Assembly: GCF_000147675.1 (NCBI RefSeq)
Contig: NZ_ADGQ01000004.1
Location: forward strand, 24,172-88,171
Reading direction: 5' to 3'
Length of the DNA stretch: 64,000 nucleotides
From: Peptostreptococcus stomatis DSM 17678
GTDB lineage: Bacteria > Bacillota > Clostridia > Peptostreptococcales > Peptostreptococcaceae
The first letter of the stretch is position 1. Every line of letters starts with the position of its first letter. The notes below the pieces were generated by a model. That model saw only the letters and a program-made list of their open reading frames with translations, made no database searches and had not been told where the DNA came from. Shown piece after piece: positions 46,499-55,147 of the stretch. The position numbers were made by a program, and so were the translations under genes.

Positions 46499-47365
46499 AT
46501 GAGTCAGGTTAGAGATAGGTTTAGTGAACATCCTTCATTAAGGTTGGGAACTATGGTATTAGGTTTGAGCATATCTGCAGTTGGTGTAAATGGATTTTTA
46601 CGCCAGGCCCACCTTTTGAGTGGTGGTGTAACTGGTTTTGCAACCGCCATAAACTACTTAACGGGTTTGAATGTGGGTATAGGAACTTTTATATTAAATA
46701 TACCTATTTTCATACTAGGTTTTATATATTTAAAGAAAGAATTCTGTATGCTCAGTCTAACTAATATGATTATATATTCTTTGATCCTAGGTTTAACCCA
46801 GGATATAGGGTCGATTATTCCTATAAATGATATGTTCTTACAGACAGTCTTCGGAGGCTTTTTGAATGGAATAGGGATAGGTCTTGTCTTTAGGGCAAGG
46901 GCATCTACTGGTGGTACCGATATAATTGCGGCTATATTAAAGATAAAAAAGAATATAGAAATTAAGGATACCAGTTTTGCTTTTAATGTTATAGTTGTAA
47001 TGGTTGGTAGCATTTTGTTTAGTTTAAAGCTGGGCCTATACACCCTAATAGGCTTTTATATTAGCTCCCTGGCACTTGGATTTATCAAGGATGCTATGAA
47101 CTATCAGAAGTCCCTGATAATTATATCTGACAAGCCAGACCTGATAGCAGAAGATATTATGAAGGCAATGGTAAGAGGGGTAACCTTTATACATGCTGAA
47201 GGAGCCTATACAGGTGACAGTAAAAAATTAATCTATACTATAGTATCTTCAAATGAGATACCAAAAATAAAAGAAATAGCTTTTAAAATTGACTCAAGGG
47301 CCTTCATCACCATCAATGATATAACTGAAGTGAGGGGAAGAGGTTTTAAGTCCAAGGATTTATAA
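46499..47365 (+). CDS. YitT family membrane protein (DUF2179)
   Basis: 288 residues: five to six membrane helices (about 20-190) with GLSISAVGVNGFLRQAHLLSGGVTG, NIPIFILGFIYLKKEF and RARASTGGTDIIAAILK typical of YitT. The cytoplasmic C-terminal DUF2179 domain (about 205-285) includes VTFIHAEGAYTGDSKKLIYTI. The function in Firmicutes is not settled. ATG 46499 is chosen behind AGAGGAGG; the longer TTG start lies upstream of the ribosome site. Confidence 0.88.
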   Translation: MSQVRDRFSEHPSLRLGTMVLGLSISAVGVNGFLRQAHLLSGGVTGFATAINYLTGLNVGIGTFILNIPIFILGFIYLKKEFCMLSLTNMIIYSLILGLTQDIGSIIPINDMFLQTVFGGFLNGIGIGLVFRARASTGGTDIIAAILKIKKNIEIKDTSFAFNVIVVMVGSILFSLKLGLYTLIGFYISSLALGFIKDAMNYQKSLIIISDKPDLIAEDIMKAMVRGVTFIHAEGAYTGDSKKLIYTIVSSNEIPKIKEIAFKIDSRAFITINDITEVRGRGFKSKDL

Positions 47366-47454
47366 TATTTTAGATGTCTGTGGACAAAATACTTTTAAAA
47401 TATTAGAAAATATTATATAATTAGTGTAGATGTCTATTGAACGGAGGGATTAGT

Positions 47455-48411
47455 TTGAGCATATCAAATAATTATGTAGAATTATATACCAGTTATATAA
47501 ATGAAATTGACGATATAAGAAAGAATTTAAAACTATTTAAGATAAAGAAGAGCAATGCCTTGAAGAAGGGTATATTTGCTAGTGATGAAGAAGTTTATGA
47601 GTTGGAGAAACTTATCCTAGGGGAGCCTTCAGACCAGATAAAGGAAAAGTTGGCTGCCAGTAAGGAAGAGGAAATTTATATAGAGTCACAGAAGGAAGAA
47701 CTTGCTAAAAATGAAAACCTGGCTGATATAGTAGGTTTTCTTGATGATAGCGAAGAAGACAGTCTTGACTTGGCCAAGGAAAATGACATGGTCCAGATCT
47801 ATAAGTTCTCTAATGGTGATATGTATATTGGCAGGCTTTTAGATGGCAAGATGATAGGGGTAGGATCTTATATATTCCAGCCAGGTGAGGATGATGATTC
47901 GAGTATTAATACTGAATACATCGGAAACTTTGTCAATGGTGTGAGAGAGGGTAGGGGTTCTTTTACTTTCTCTAATGGCAACGAATATATCGGTAACTTT
48001 AAAGCAAATAAGAGCGATGGTATTGGTCGTATAAAGTACAATAATGGCGATGAATACCTTGGCAATTGGATAGATGGAAGAAAAGAAGGTCTTGGTATTT
48101 ATACTTGGAGTGATGGATATATATATATTGGTGATTTCAAGGATGGTAAGATGGATGGTAATGGTTCATGTTTCAATTCTAAGGGAGAACTAATTTATGA
48201 TGGCGAATGGAAACTAGGTCAGATACATGGTAAGGGCAAGTATATATGGAACAGGAATAAGTGGTATGAGGGAGACTTCCAACAGGGAGAAAAGCATGGA
48301 GAGGGAACCTTCTACCTAAATGGTGATCCTGTCTACCAGGGAACTTGGAAGTTTGATAAACCATCTATTTTTGATAAGTCTTTTGAAGAAATTATTGCAG
48401 CTATGCAGTAA
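47455..48411 (+). CDS. MORN repeat protein
   Basis: 318 residues. The N-terminal 115 are helical and acidic with no recognised domain. About eight MORN repeats follow (about 118-300), each of the type Y-x-G-x-(F/W)-x-x-G-x-x-x-G-x-G-x-x-x-(W/F). Good examples are YIGNFVNGVREGRGSF, YLGNWIDGRKEGLG and YEGDFQQGEKHGEGTF. No signal peptide is seen. MORN repeats form beta-hairpin arrays that often bind lipid or protein partners. The start is TTG 47455 after ACGGAGGGA. Confidence 0.8.
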   Translation: MSISNNYVELYTSYINEIDDIRKNLKLFKIKKSNALKKGIFASDEEVYELEKLILGEPSDQIKEKLAASKEEEIYIESQKEELAKNENLADIVGFLDDSEEDSLDLAKENDMVQIYKFSNGDMYIGRLLDGKMIGVGSYIFQPGEDDDSSINTEYIGNFVNGVREGRGSFTFSNGNEYIGNFKANKSDGIGRIKYNNGDEYLGNWIDGRKEGLGIYTWSDGYIYIGDFKDGKMDGNGSCFNSKGELIYDGEWKLGQIHGKGKYIWNRNKWYEGDFQQGEKHGEGTFYLNGDPVYQGTWKFDKPSIFDKSFEEIIAAMQ

Positions 48412-48423
48412 ATTTATATTAAG

Positions 48424-48450
48424 AAGAAACCTATTTTGGGTTTCTTTTTT
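48424..48450 (+). terminator. terminator after the MORN gene
   Basis: AAGAAACC pairs with GGTTTCTT over a six-base loop, with a T6 tail. Confidence 0.8.
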
Positions 48451-48512
48451 GTTGAATTAAAATTAAATAAAGGAAATTGACTACTTCTGTCGAATACAAC
48501 TATTGTAATATA

Positions 48513-48541
48513 TTGACAAAAATAATGTTTCATGCAATAAT
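48513..48541 (+). promoter_or_regulatory. promoter of the dnaG-rpoD unit
   Basis: TTGACA (48513-48518), a 17-base spacer and AATAAT (48536-48541) preceded by TGC, a partial extended -10. The dnaG start follows 32 bases on. Confidence 0.6.
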
Positions 48542-48573
48542 GAAATGTTAATGTTTATAGTAGGGGTTAACAT

Positions 48574-50397
48574 ATGAATGATATGAAGGATATAATCGAG
48601 GAAATTAAATACAGGAGTGATATAGCCGATATAATTTCCGACTATGTCAAATTGAAGCCAGCAGGGACTAATTATAAGGGTCTTTGCCCTTTTCATAATG
48701 AGAAGACTCCTTCATTTCATGTAAATACAGCCAAGCAGATATATAGGTGCTTTGGATGTGGAGAAGGTGGGGATGTAATATCATTTGTTATGAAGGTAGA
48801 AAACCTTGACTTTATGGATGCCGTCCGTCTCTTAGCAGACAGGTGTGGAATTGAGATAAAGAACAAGATAGATCAAAATACCAGACTTAGGCTAGAGAAG
48901 ATAAACAAGTTTCACACTATACACATAGAGGCAGCTAGGTTTTATTATTCAAAGCTGGTAGATGGACAAAATCAAGCCTTCAACTATTTAAAGAAGAGGG
49001 GCTTAGACCTTAAAACAATCAAAAACTTTGGCCTTGGATATGCCCCGGACTCTTGGGATAGCTTGAAGTTATATCTAACCTCTAAGGGTTATACAGAAGA
49101 AGAACTTTTTGAATCAGGACTCTTGAGTAAGAGTTCAAAATCAGATAGGTTCTTTGATAAATTCAGGAATAGGGTTATGTTCCCTATTTTTGACTACAAG
49201 GGAAATGTAATAGGCTTTGGGGGCAGGGTCATGGATAATGGACAACCCAAGTATTTAAATTCCCCTGACTCTGAGATATTTAACAAGAGATATAATTTGT
49301 ATGGCCTTAACTTTGCAAGAAAACATCTAGGTAACCAGAAGACCTTGATTTTAGTAGAGGGCTATATGGACCTAATATCCCTGTACCAGTTTGGCATAAA
49401 AAATACTGTGGCAACCCTCGGTACGGCACTTACAGACGAGCAGGCAGGCTTGATAAAAAGATATGCTGATATCCTAGTTTTGTCATATGATTCAGACCAG
49501 GCGGGTATAAATGCCAGCATGAGGGCAATTGAAATATTAGAAAAGCAGGGTATTTCTGTAAGAATACTTGATCTGGGAGACAGCAAGGACCCAGACGAAT
49601 TTATAAGAGAACACGGCATGGCAAAGATGTATGATAGGATAGAAAATGCCATTGAAGCTACCAGGTTCAGATTAAATGTACTATCAAAAAATTACAAATT
49701 GGATGATAGAAAGGATTCTATGGTCTACCTAAGGGAAGCTGTAAAAATATTAAAAGATATAAAAAGTCCAATTGAACAAGACTACTATATAAATATTTTG
49801 TCTCAGATGACTGCGACAAATGCTGAAATTATTAGAAATGAAATGAATGGCAAGAAGGTTCCCTGGCAGAAAAAATCTGGCAATAGGTCTTCTAATGTAG
49901 ATAATAGACACTTTAATTTTAAGAAGCCAAAGGAAGTCGAAGAACCAAGTTCATTTGTAGAGATGAATATAATTGCTGCCATTATGTTGAGTAGTAAGGC
50001 TAGAGAGATAGTTAGGTATAAGTTAGATGAGGATGATTTCTCTGATAATAACAGTAAAATCATATTCTCAAAGGTTTTAAAGCTTGACGAAAAGGGAATA
50101 ATTAAAAATGAAGATATTTATGACGATAGGATTAGTTTAGACTATTTAAATAGGTTAAGCAAGCTGAATTTAAGCGGTGTTGACCTAAATGATGTCCTTG
50201 AAGTCGATAAATTAATCTTTAATTTATTAGAGAAAAATAGACAGGTCAAGATAGATGACTTATTAAAAAGACAGAAAAAGTTAGAGAATAGACGAAAGAC
50301 TATTGATGATAATAGTAAGGAAGCAGAAGAGGTTGATTTGGAGATTATGAAAATTGCACTAGAAATAGTAGCTGAGAATAAGAAAAAATCACTGTAG
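48574..50397 (+). CDS. dnaG: DNA primase
   Basis: Makes RNA primers for replication. CHC2 zinc-finger domain (about 5-100, CPFHNEKTPSFHVNTAKQIYRCFGCG), catalytic core with the GLGYAPDSWDSL and FGGRV motifs, a Toprim domain (VEGYMDLIS near 262, followed by LSYDSDQAG) and a C-terminal helicase-interaction domain with less conservation. 607 residues. dnaG-rpoD is the classic macromolecular-synthesis pair; rpsU does not lie in front of it here. Confidence 0.97.
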   Translation: MNDMKDIIEEIKYRSDIADIISDYVKLKPAGTNYKGLCPFHNEKTPSFHVNTAKQIYRCFGCGEGGDVISFVMKVENLDFMDAVRLLADRCGIEIKNKIDQNTRLRLEKINKFHTIHIEAARFYYSKLVDGQNQAFNYLKKRGLDLKTIKNFGLGYAPDSWDSLKLYLTSKGYTEEELFESGLLSKSSKSDRFFDKFRNRVMFPIFDYKGNVIGFGGRVMDNGQPKYLNSPDSEIFNKRYNLYGLNFARKHLGNQKTLILVEGYMDLISLYQFGIKNTVATLGTALTDEQAGLIKRYADILVLSYDSDQAGINASMRAIEILEKQGISVRILDLGDSKDPDEFIREHGMAKMYDRIENAIEATRFRLNVLSKNYKLDDRKDSMVYLREAVKILKDIKSPIEQDYYINILSQMTATNAEIIRNEMNGKKVPWQKKSGNRSSNVDNRHFNFKKPKEVEEPSSFVEMNIIAAIMLSSKAREIVRYKLDEDDFSDNNSKIIFSKVLKLDEKGIIKNEDIYDDRISLDYLNRLSKLNLSGVDLNDVLEVDKLIFNLLEKNRQVKIDDLLKRQKKLENRRKTIDDNSKEAEEVDLEIMKIALEIVAENKKKSL

Positions 50398-50412
50398 GCA
50401 GGAGGATTAGTT

Positions 50413-51567
50413 ATGACAGAAAAAAAGAATGAGTTAATGATTAATAAAGAGGCTCAGAAAAAACTTTTTGAAAAGGGTAAAAAAGATGGCACTGTAACAC
50501 TAATCGATATTATGGAAGCCTTTCAGGATAATGATATGGATAAGGGTGTCGCTGAAAATTTATATGAGACACTTGGAAATCTGGGAATTGAAGTTGTTGA
50601 TGACAAGGAGGTTAAGGCTGATATTGACTTAAGTAAGCCGGATGACCTTGATATACAGGCTATAGATGAAGAGGAAGACAAGGAAGAAATTGTTGCTGAG
50701 TCTAGTGATCCTGTCGAAATAGCTGTTCCAAAGGGCATTAGTATAGATGACCCTGTCAGGATGTACCTAAAGGAAATAGGTAAGATACCTCTATTAAAGC
50801 CACATGAAGAGGTAGAATATGCCAAGAGAATGGCTGAAGGCGATGAGTTTGCCAAGCAAAAGTTAGTTGAGGCTAACCTTAGGCTGGTAGTTAGTATTGC
50901 CAAGAGGTATGTTGGGAGGGGCATGCTCTTCCTTGACCTTATTCAGGAGGGTAACTTGGGCCTTATAAAGGCAGTTGAGAAGTTTGACTATAAGAAGGGA
51001 TATAAGTTTTCAACTTATGCAACTTGGTGGATCAGGCAGGCCATAACTAGGGCCATAGCTGACCAGGCAAGAACAATCAGAATTCCTGTTCATATGGTTG
51101 AAACTATCAACAAGTTGATAAGGGTATCCAGACAGCTTTTACAGGAATTAGGTAGGGACCCTAAGCCAGATGAAATAGCCAAGGAAATGAATATGACTGA
51201 AGAAAAGGTTAGGGAGATAATGAAGATAGCCCAGGACCCAGTTTCACTGGAAACACCTATAGGAGAAGAGGAAGATAGCCACTTGGGTGACTTTATTCCA
51301 GATGAAGATGCTCCAGCACCAGCAGAAGCAGCGGCATATTCTTTGTTAAAAGAACAGATTGAAGATGTTTTAAACACCCTGAATGATAGGGAACAAAATG
51401 TTCTTAAGTTGAGGTTTGGACTAGAAGATGGAAGGGCAAGAACCCTTGAGGAAGTAGGCAAAGAGTTTGATGTAACCAGAGAGAGGATTAGACAAATTGA
51501 GGCCAAGGCCTTGAGGAAGTTAAGACATCCTAGTAGGTCTAAAAAACTTAGAGACTTCTTAGACTAG
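50413..51567 (+). CDS. rpoD: primary sigma factor RpoD/SigA
   Basis: The housekeeping sigma-70. Region 1.1 (about 1-100, highly acidic linker), region 1.2 ([16 protein letters not shown]), region 2 with the -10 recognition helix ([22 protein letters not shown]), region 3 ([13 protein letters not shown]) and region 4.2 ([31 protein letters not shown]). 384 residues. It is consistent with the many TTGACA/TATAAT-like promoters of the window. Confidence 0.97.
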   Translation: MTEKKNELMINKEAQKKLFEKGKKDGTVTLIDIMEAFQDNDMDKGVAENLYETLGNLGIEVVDDKEVKADIDLSKPDDLDIQAIDEEEDKEEIVAESSDPVEIAVPKGISIDDPVRMYLKEIGKIPLLKPHEEVEYAKRMAEGDEFAKQKLVEANLRLVVSIAKRYVGRGMLFLDLIQEGNLGLIKAVEKFDYKKGYKFSTYATWWIRQAITRAIADQARTIRIPVHMVETINKLIRVSRQLLQELGRDPKPDEIAKEMNMTEEKVREIMKIAQDPVSLETPIGEEEDSHLGDFIPDEDAPAPAEAAAYSLLKEQIEDVLNTLNDREQNVLKLRFGLEDGRARTLEEVGKEFDVTRERIRQIEAKALRKLRHPSRSKKLRDFLD

Positions 51568-51679
51568 GTTGGATTTTAGGAATTAATATTTGTATTAAAT
51601 TTACAGGGATGCAGGATTGGCTTTAGTAGCCAAGTTTCCTGTGTCCCTATTTTATATTTTGACTAGTGGGGTAGATGAG

Positions 51680-52392
51680 ATGAAATTAAGTGCTAGGTTG
51701 GAAAAGATAGTGGACTTAGTAGATAGGGGAGTTAGGTTGGCTGATATAGGTACTGACCATGGTTATATACCAATTGAACTTTTGAAGTCAGGAAAAATTG
51801 AATTTGCCATACTGAGTGATATCAACAAGGGTCCCTTGGAAAATGCTAGGAAAGAGATTCAGAGACAGGGGCTTGATATAAAGACAGACCTGAGACTGGG
51901 CAGTGGACTAGAGGTCCTAGGAGACAATGAGGTTGACCAAATAATAATAGCCGGTATGGGTGGCATATTGATATCAGACTTAATAGAGAAGAAGTTAGAA
52001 CTATGTAAAAAATTGGACAAGATGATACTTCAGCCAATGCAGGCCCAAGAAGACCTAAGAGAATATTTGAACACGAGAGGCTTTTCAATAAGAGAAGAAT
52101 ACCTTGTTAGAGAAGATTTTAGGCTTTATGAGATTATGGAAGTTGTGTATGGAGGGGAGACGGAAGATATTGATCCCATATACTATGAGATACCAAAAAG
52201 GCTTATAGAAAAAAAGACCCACTTCTTGTGGACCTCTTAGAAAAGAAGATAAGAGAGAATAAGTCAATTTTGGATAAATTAGACATGTCTTTGGTAGATC
52301 AAGCAGAAAATAAGTCTTTATTGGACAGAAAAAGGGTTGTTGAAGATAAATTGAATAAACTAAATGAAATATATAAGGGATTAGGGAGGTAA
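51680..52392 (+). CDS. trmK: tRNA (adenine22-N1)-methyltransferase TrmK, frame-interrupted
   Basis: A SAM methyltransferase (YqfN/TrmK) with VRLADIGTDHGYIPIEL, LGSGLEVL and IIAGMGGILISDL motifs; ATG 51680 follows GTGGGG. The zero frame ends early with a stop at 52238-52240 just after IEKK. A -1 shift at the A-run 52209-52215 continues in the next frame as DPLLVDLLEKKIRENK and on to a stop at 52390-52392, giving a normal 237-residue protein. The site is GAA AAA AAG, containing A-AAA-AAG, the most efficient bacterial slippery heptamer. Whether this is programmed, a real mutation or a base-count error cannot be told here. Confidence 0.8.
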
Positions 52393-52395
52393 AAT

Positions 52396-53199
52396 ATGAA
52401 ACTAAGAGAATTACTTGATAGGATAAGATTAAAATATCCAGAAGAGCTTCAATACAGCTGGGATAACTCAAGCCTGAACCTTGGCGACTTGGACCAGGAC
52501 ATAAATAAAATAATGTTAACACTAGAGATAACGAATAGGACTATTGACGAGGCCATAGAAAAAGGGGTGGACCTAGTAATATCCCACCATCCTTTTTTGA
52601 TGTCAAAAGTTAACCAGATAAGGACCGATACTATCAAGGGTGGCTTAATCTATAAGATGATTAGGAATAATATAAGTGCCTACTGTATGCACACATCTTA
52701 TGACATGGCAGAGGATGGACTTAACGACTACTTTTTTGACCTATTAGGTATTAAAGATAGGCAGGTTTTAGATGTTGAGTCTAGTTTGGATTCTTATAAT
52801 GATGGTAAGGAATATGGTTTAGGAAGGCTTGCAGACTTAGAAAAACCTATAGAGATAGGAGATTTGATAAGTAGTTTGAAGGACAAGTTGAATATTGACC
52901 ATGCCAGGTATGTTGGACCAAAAGACCTCTTGATAAATAAAATAGCTGTAGTGACAGGTAATGGGTCAGAATTTTTCCAATTAGCCAAGTCAAAGGGTTG
53001 TGATATTCTGATTACAGGAGACCTTAAGTACCACCAGGCTATGGATGCCCTTGATATAGACATGGCCTTGCTGGACTTTGGCCACTATGGAACAGAACAT
53101 ATCTTTTCTGAGTCAGTGTATAACTATATAAATTCTATATCAGGAGATATAGAGGTGCTTATTAGTGAGAGGAATATAGATCCATTCACTTTTGTATAG
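52396..53199 (+). CDS. Nif3-like dinuclear metal protein (YqfO family)
   Basis: 267 residues, the shorter form of the Nif3/YqfO family without an inserted domain. Metal-site motifs are SHHPFL near residue 60, CMHTSYD near 96, GDLKYHQAM and the C-terminal LLDFGHYGTEH. Proteins of this type form hexameric toroids with two metals; the enzyme activity (often listed as GTP cyclohydrolase 1 type 2) is doubtful. It follows trmK by three bases, as yqfO follows yqfN in Bacillus. Confidence 0.9.
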   Translation: MKLRELLDRIRLKYPEELQYSWDNSSLNLGDLDQDINKIMLTLEITNRTIDEAIEKGVDLVISHHPFLMSKVNQIRTDTIKGGLIYKMIRNNISAYCMHTSYDMAEDGLNDYFFDLLGIKDRQVLDVESSLDSYNDGKEYGLGRLADLEKPIEIGDLISSLKDKLNIDHARYVGPKDLLINKIAVVTGNGSEFFQLAKSKGCDILITGDLKYHQAMDALDIDMALLDFGHYGTEHIFSESVYNYINSISGDIEVLISERNIDPFTFV

Positions 53200-53205
53200 A
53201 AAATT

Positions 53206-53311
53206 TTGGCCTATGTCAAATAAGGTTGTGGATAATTTAAATCAATCAATTATTTTTAATTAGATGGCAACATCCATAAGAAATTGAAATTATGGATGTT
53301 GCCTTTTTTAT
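53206..53311 (-). mobile_element. solo ISL3-type terminal remnant
   Basis: The stretch ...TATGTCAAATAAGGTTGTGGATAATTTAAATCAAT and the later GGCAACATCCATA match, in the same order and spacing, the transposase-end sequence at 59624-59720. Read on the minus strand it retains a shadow of the transposase C-terminus (KKGNIHN) but no open frame. The inverted repeat inside it (GGCAACATCCATAA against TTATGGATGTTGCC) plus TTTTTT also makes it a terminator for nif3. Confidence 0.7.
53266..53311 (+). terminator. terminator formed by the IS remnant
   Basis: A perfect 14-bp stem, GGCAACATCCATAA with TTATGGATGTTGCC, an A/T-rich loop and TTTTTT. It lies 66 bases behind the nif3 stop codon. Confidence 0.85.
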
Positions 53312-53417
53312 TTCAATTATCAAGATGAATTATTATTTGCTTTTTCTGAAATAATAATATATAATAAGTTATATAAATCATACAAATCATACTTTTTTTA
53401 AAAAGGAGGAGATTATT

Positions 53418-53630
53418 GTGAAAACACCAAAAGGTAAATACGCATGGACAGCTACAGTCGGTGAAAAAGGTCAGATTGTAATACCCAAAAAGGCAAGGGA
53501 TGTATTTAATATAAAACCTGGTGATACACTCCTGCTTCTTGGAGACGAAAAACGAGGTATAGCAATACCACCAAAGGGTGCATTTGCACATTTGATGGAA
53601 ATAGCTTTTGAAGATAAAGAGGAGGAATAA
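53418..53630 (+). CDS. AbrB/SpoVT family transcriptional regulator
   Basis: 70 residues: the SpoVT-AbrB swapped-hairpin DNA-binding domain (WTATVGEKGQIVIPKKARDVFNIKPGD, about 10-36) and a short acidic tail. The start is GTG behind AAGGAGGAG. It precedes the ABC ATPase with a single base between stop and start, and is very likely its own regulator. No toxin gene accompanies it, so an antitoxin role is not supported. Confidence 0.88.
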   Translation: MKTPKGKYAWTATVGEKGQIVIPKKARDVFNIKPGDTLLLLGDEKRGIAIPPKGAFAHLMEIAFEDKEEE

Positions 53631-53631
53631 T

Positions 53632-54366
53632 ATGGAATATATTCTAGAAATAAAAAATCTTGTGAAAGTCTACCCTACTTTTGAATTAAAACCTACCAGC
53701 TTCCGTATAAAAGCTGGTGAAGTTATGGGATTCATAGGAAGAAATGGTGCTGGTAAGACTACAACCCTTAAGTCTATACTAAATCTTGTTCATCCCGATG
53801 CAGGTAGTGTTCGTATTCTTGGAATGGATTACCTGGATAATGAGGATGTAATTAAACAGCAGATAGGTTATGCAGTAGGTGGAATCTCTTATTATAAGAG
53901 GAAAAAGTTAAAGGATATAGTGGCCATTACTCGTATTTTCTATGACAATTGGGATGATGATGCCTATAGTCATTACCTTACAGCCTTTAAGCTTGATGAG
54001 AATAAGAAGATCACAGAACTATCTGAAGGGATGAAGGTAAAATTCTACCTTACTTTAGCCCTTTCCCATCATGCAAAACTTTTAATTTTGGATGAGCCTA
54101 CAAGTGGACTTGACCCGGTATCCAGAGATGAAATGAATGAAATTTTTAGGAAACTTGCTGATAAAGGTGTAGCAATTTTATTTTCCACCCACATTACTAG
54201 CGATTTAGAGAAATGTGCAGACACTATTACCTATATTAAAAATGGAGAAATACTTCAATCAAGTAAGAAGGAAGATTTTATTGGCCATTACACTAAAGAA
54301 ATAGGAGGTGCACCAAGTCTTGAAGATATTATGGTGCATATAGAAAGAGAAGAGGTGATTCTGTGA
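53632..54366 (+). CDS. ABC transporter ATP-binding protein (BcrA/CcmA-like)
   Basis: 244 residues with Walker A GRNGAGKTTT, signature LSEGM (a variant of LSGGQ), Walker B LLILDEPTSGLDP and H-loop STH. The type resembles ATPases of small ABC-2 exporters for antimicrobial peptides or of unknown substrate that are governed by a GntR or AbrB regulator. The start is ATG 53632 behind AGGAGG. It overlaps the permease gene by four bases (GTGA). Confidence 0.9.
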   Translation: MEYILEIKNLVKVYPTFELKPTSFRIKAGEVMGFIGRNGAGKTTTLKSILNLVHPDAGSVRILGMDYLDNEDVIKQQIGYAVGGISYYKRKKLKDIVAITRIFYDNWDDDAYSHYLTAFKLDENKKITELSEGMKVKFYLTLALSHHAKLLILDEPTSGLDPVSRDEMNEIFRKLADKGVAILFSTHITSDLEKCADTITYIKNGEILQSSKKEDFIGHYTKEIGGAPSLEDIMVHIEREEVIL

Positions 54367-55016
54367 TGAATAAATTACTCTATAAGGAAATGAAACTTAC
54401 AGCCAATCCTTTGAGTTATTGGTTTATTAGCTTTTCAATTATGACAATGATTCCAAGATACCCTATACTTGTCGGTTCCTTTTTTATCTGCCTTGGTATT
54501 TTCTATACTTATCAACAGATTAGGGAGTACGATGACATCACATACACTGTTATGTTGCCGGTTAAGAAACAGGATATAGTTACTGCCAAATATCAATTTG
54601 TTTTCTTGATTGAAATTATTTCTTTTGTCCTATGTGTCTTGTTGACCATTATTAGAATGAAACTTTTAGGGACTGCAGGTCCTTATGTTACTAACCAATT
54701 GATGAACGCAAATCCAGCCTATCTAGGCTATATAATGATGGTATTTGCAGCATTCAACACAATTTTTATTGCAGGATTTTTTAAGACTACTTACAAAATC
54801 GGCAAACCTTTTTTATTATTTTGTGTAGCTAGTTTTATTATAATTATTATAGGAGAAAGCCTACATCATATTCCTGGTTTAGGTAGTTTGAATGATTCTT
54901 CTAATGTAAGTCTAGGACAGTTTGTTATATTAGCAATAGGTGTAGTGGTATTCATCCTATCTGGCTTCTTATCATACAAAAAATCAATAAGAAATTTTGA
55001 GGGTATAGATTTGTAA
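54363..55016 (+). CDS. ABC-2 type permease
   Basis: 217 residues with six membrane helices (about 15-31, 37-53, 80-98, 118-140, 148-163, 183-202). Together with the ATPase it forms a minimal exporter. Similarity is at the level of ABC_2 / BcrB-like permeases; the substrate is unknown. Start GTG 54363 overlaps the upstream stop; ATG 54366 is equally possible. The cassette ends with the inverted repeat element at 55062. Confidence 0.85.
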   Translation: MMNKLLYKEMKLTANPLSYWFISFSIMTMIPRYPILVGSFFICLGIFYTYQQIREYDDITYTVMLPVKKQDIVTAKYQFVFLIEIISFVLCVLLTIIRMKLLGTAGPYVTNQLMNANPAYLGYIMMVFAAFNTIFIAGFFKTTYKIGKPFLLFCVASFIIIIIGESLHHIPGLGSLNDSSNVSLGQFVILAIGVVVFILSGFLSYKKSIRNFEGIDL

Positions 55017-55061
55017 GAAAAATTTTGAAGAGCTGGATTTGATAATAGTATACAAAAAATA

Positions 55062-55139
55062 GACCACCCCTTGATACTGTCCACAAAAAGTAAGATTAAA
55101 AATCTGACTAATTGAGGTTAAGTTCATGAAGGGGTGGTC
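55062..55139. repeat. 78-base element with 11-bp terminal inverted repeats
   Basis: GACCACCCCTT (55062-55072) and AAGGGGTGGTC (55129-55139) are perfect inverted repeats enclosing 56 bases, including a TACTGTCCAC segment similar to IS ends. It may be a miniature element or IS scar. On both strands a T-rich run follows, so it may also end transcripts of the two convergent genes. Confidence 0.55.
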
Positions 55140-55147
55140 GTAATTAT

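Noticed and set aside
47800-48360. Repetitive DNA in the MORN gene as a tandem repeat array
   Set aside because: The periodicity is at protein level (MORN motifs); the DNA units have diverged.
53418-53630. AbrB protein as an antitoxin (MazE-type) of a toxin-antitoxin pair
   Set aside because: The next gene is an ABC ATPase; no toxin-like small gene is adjacent.
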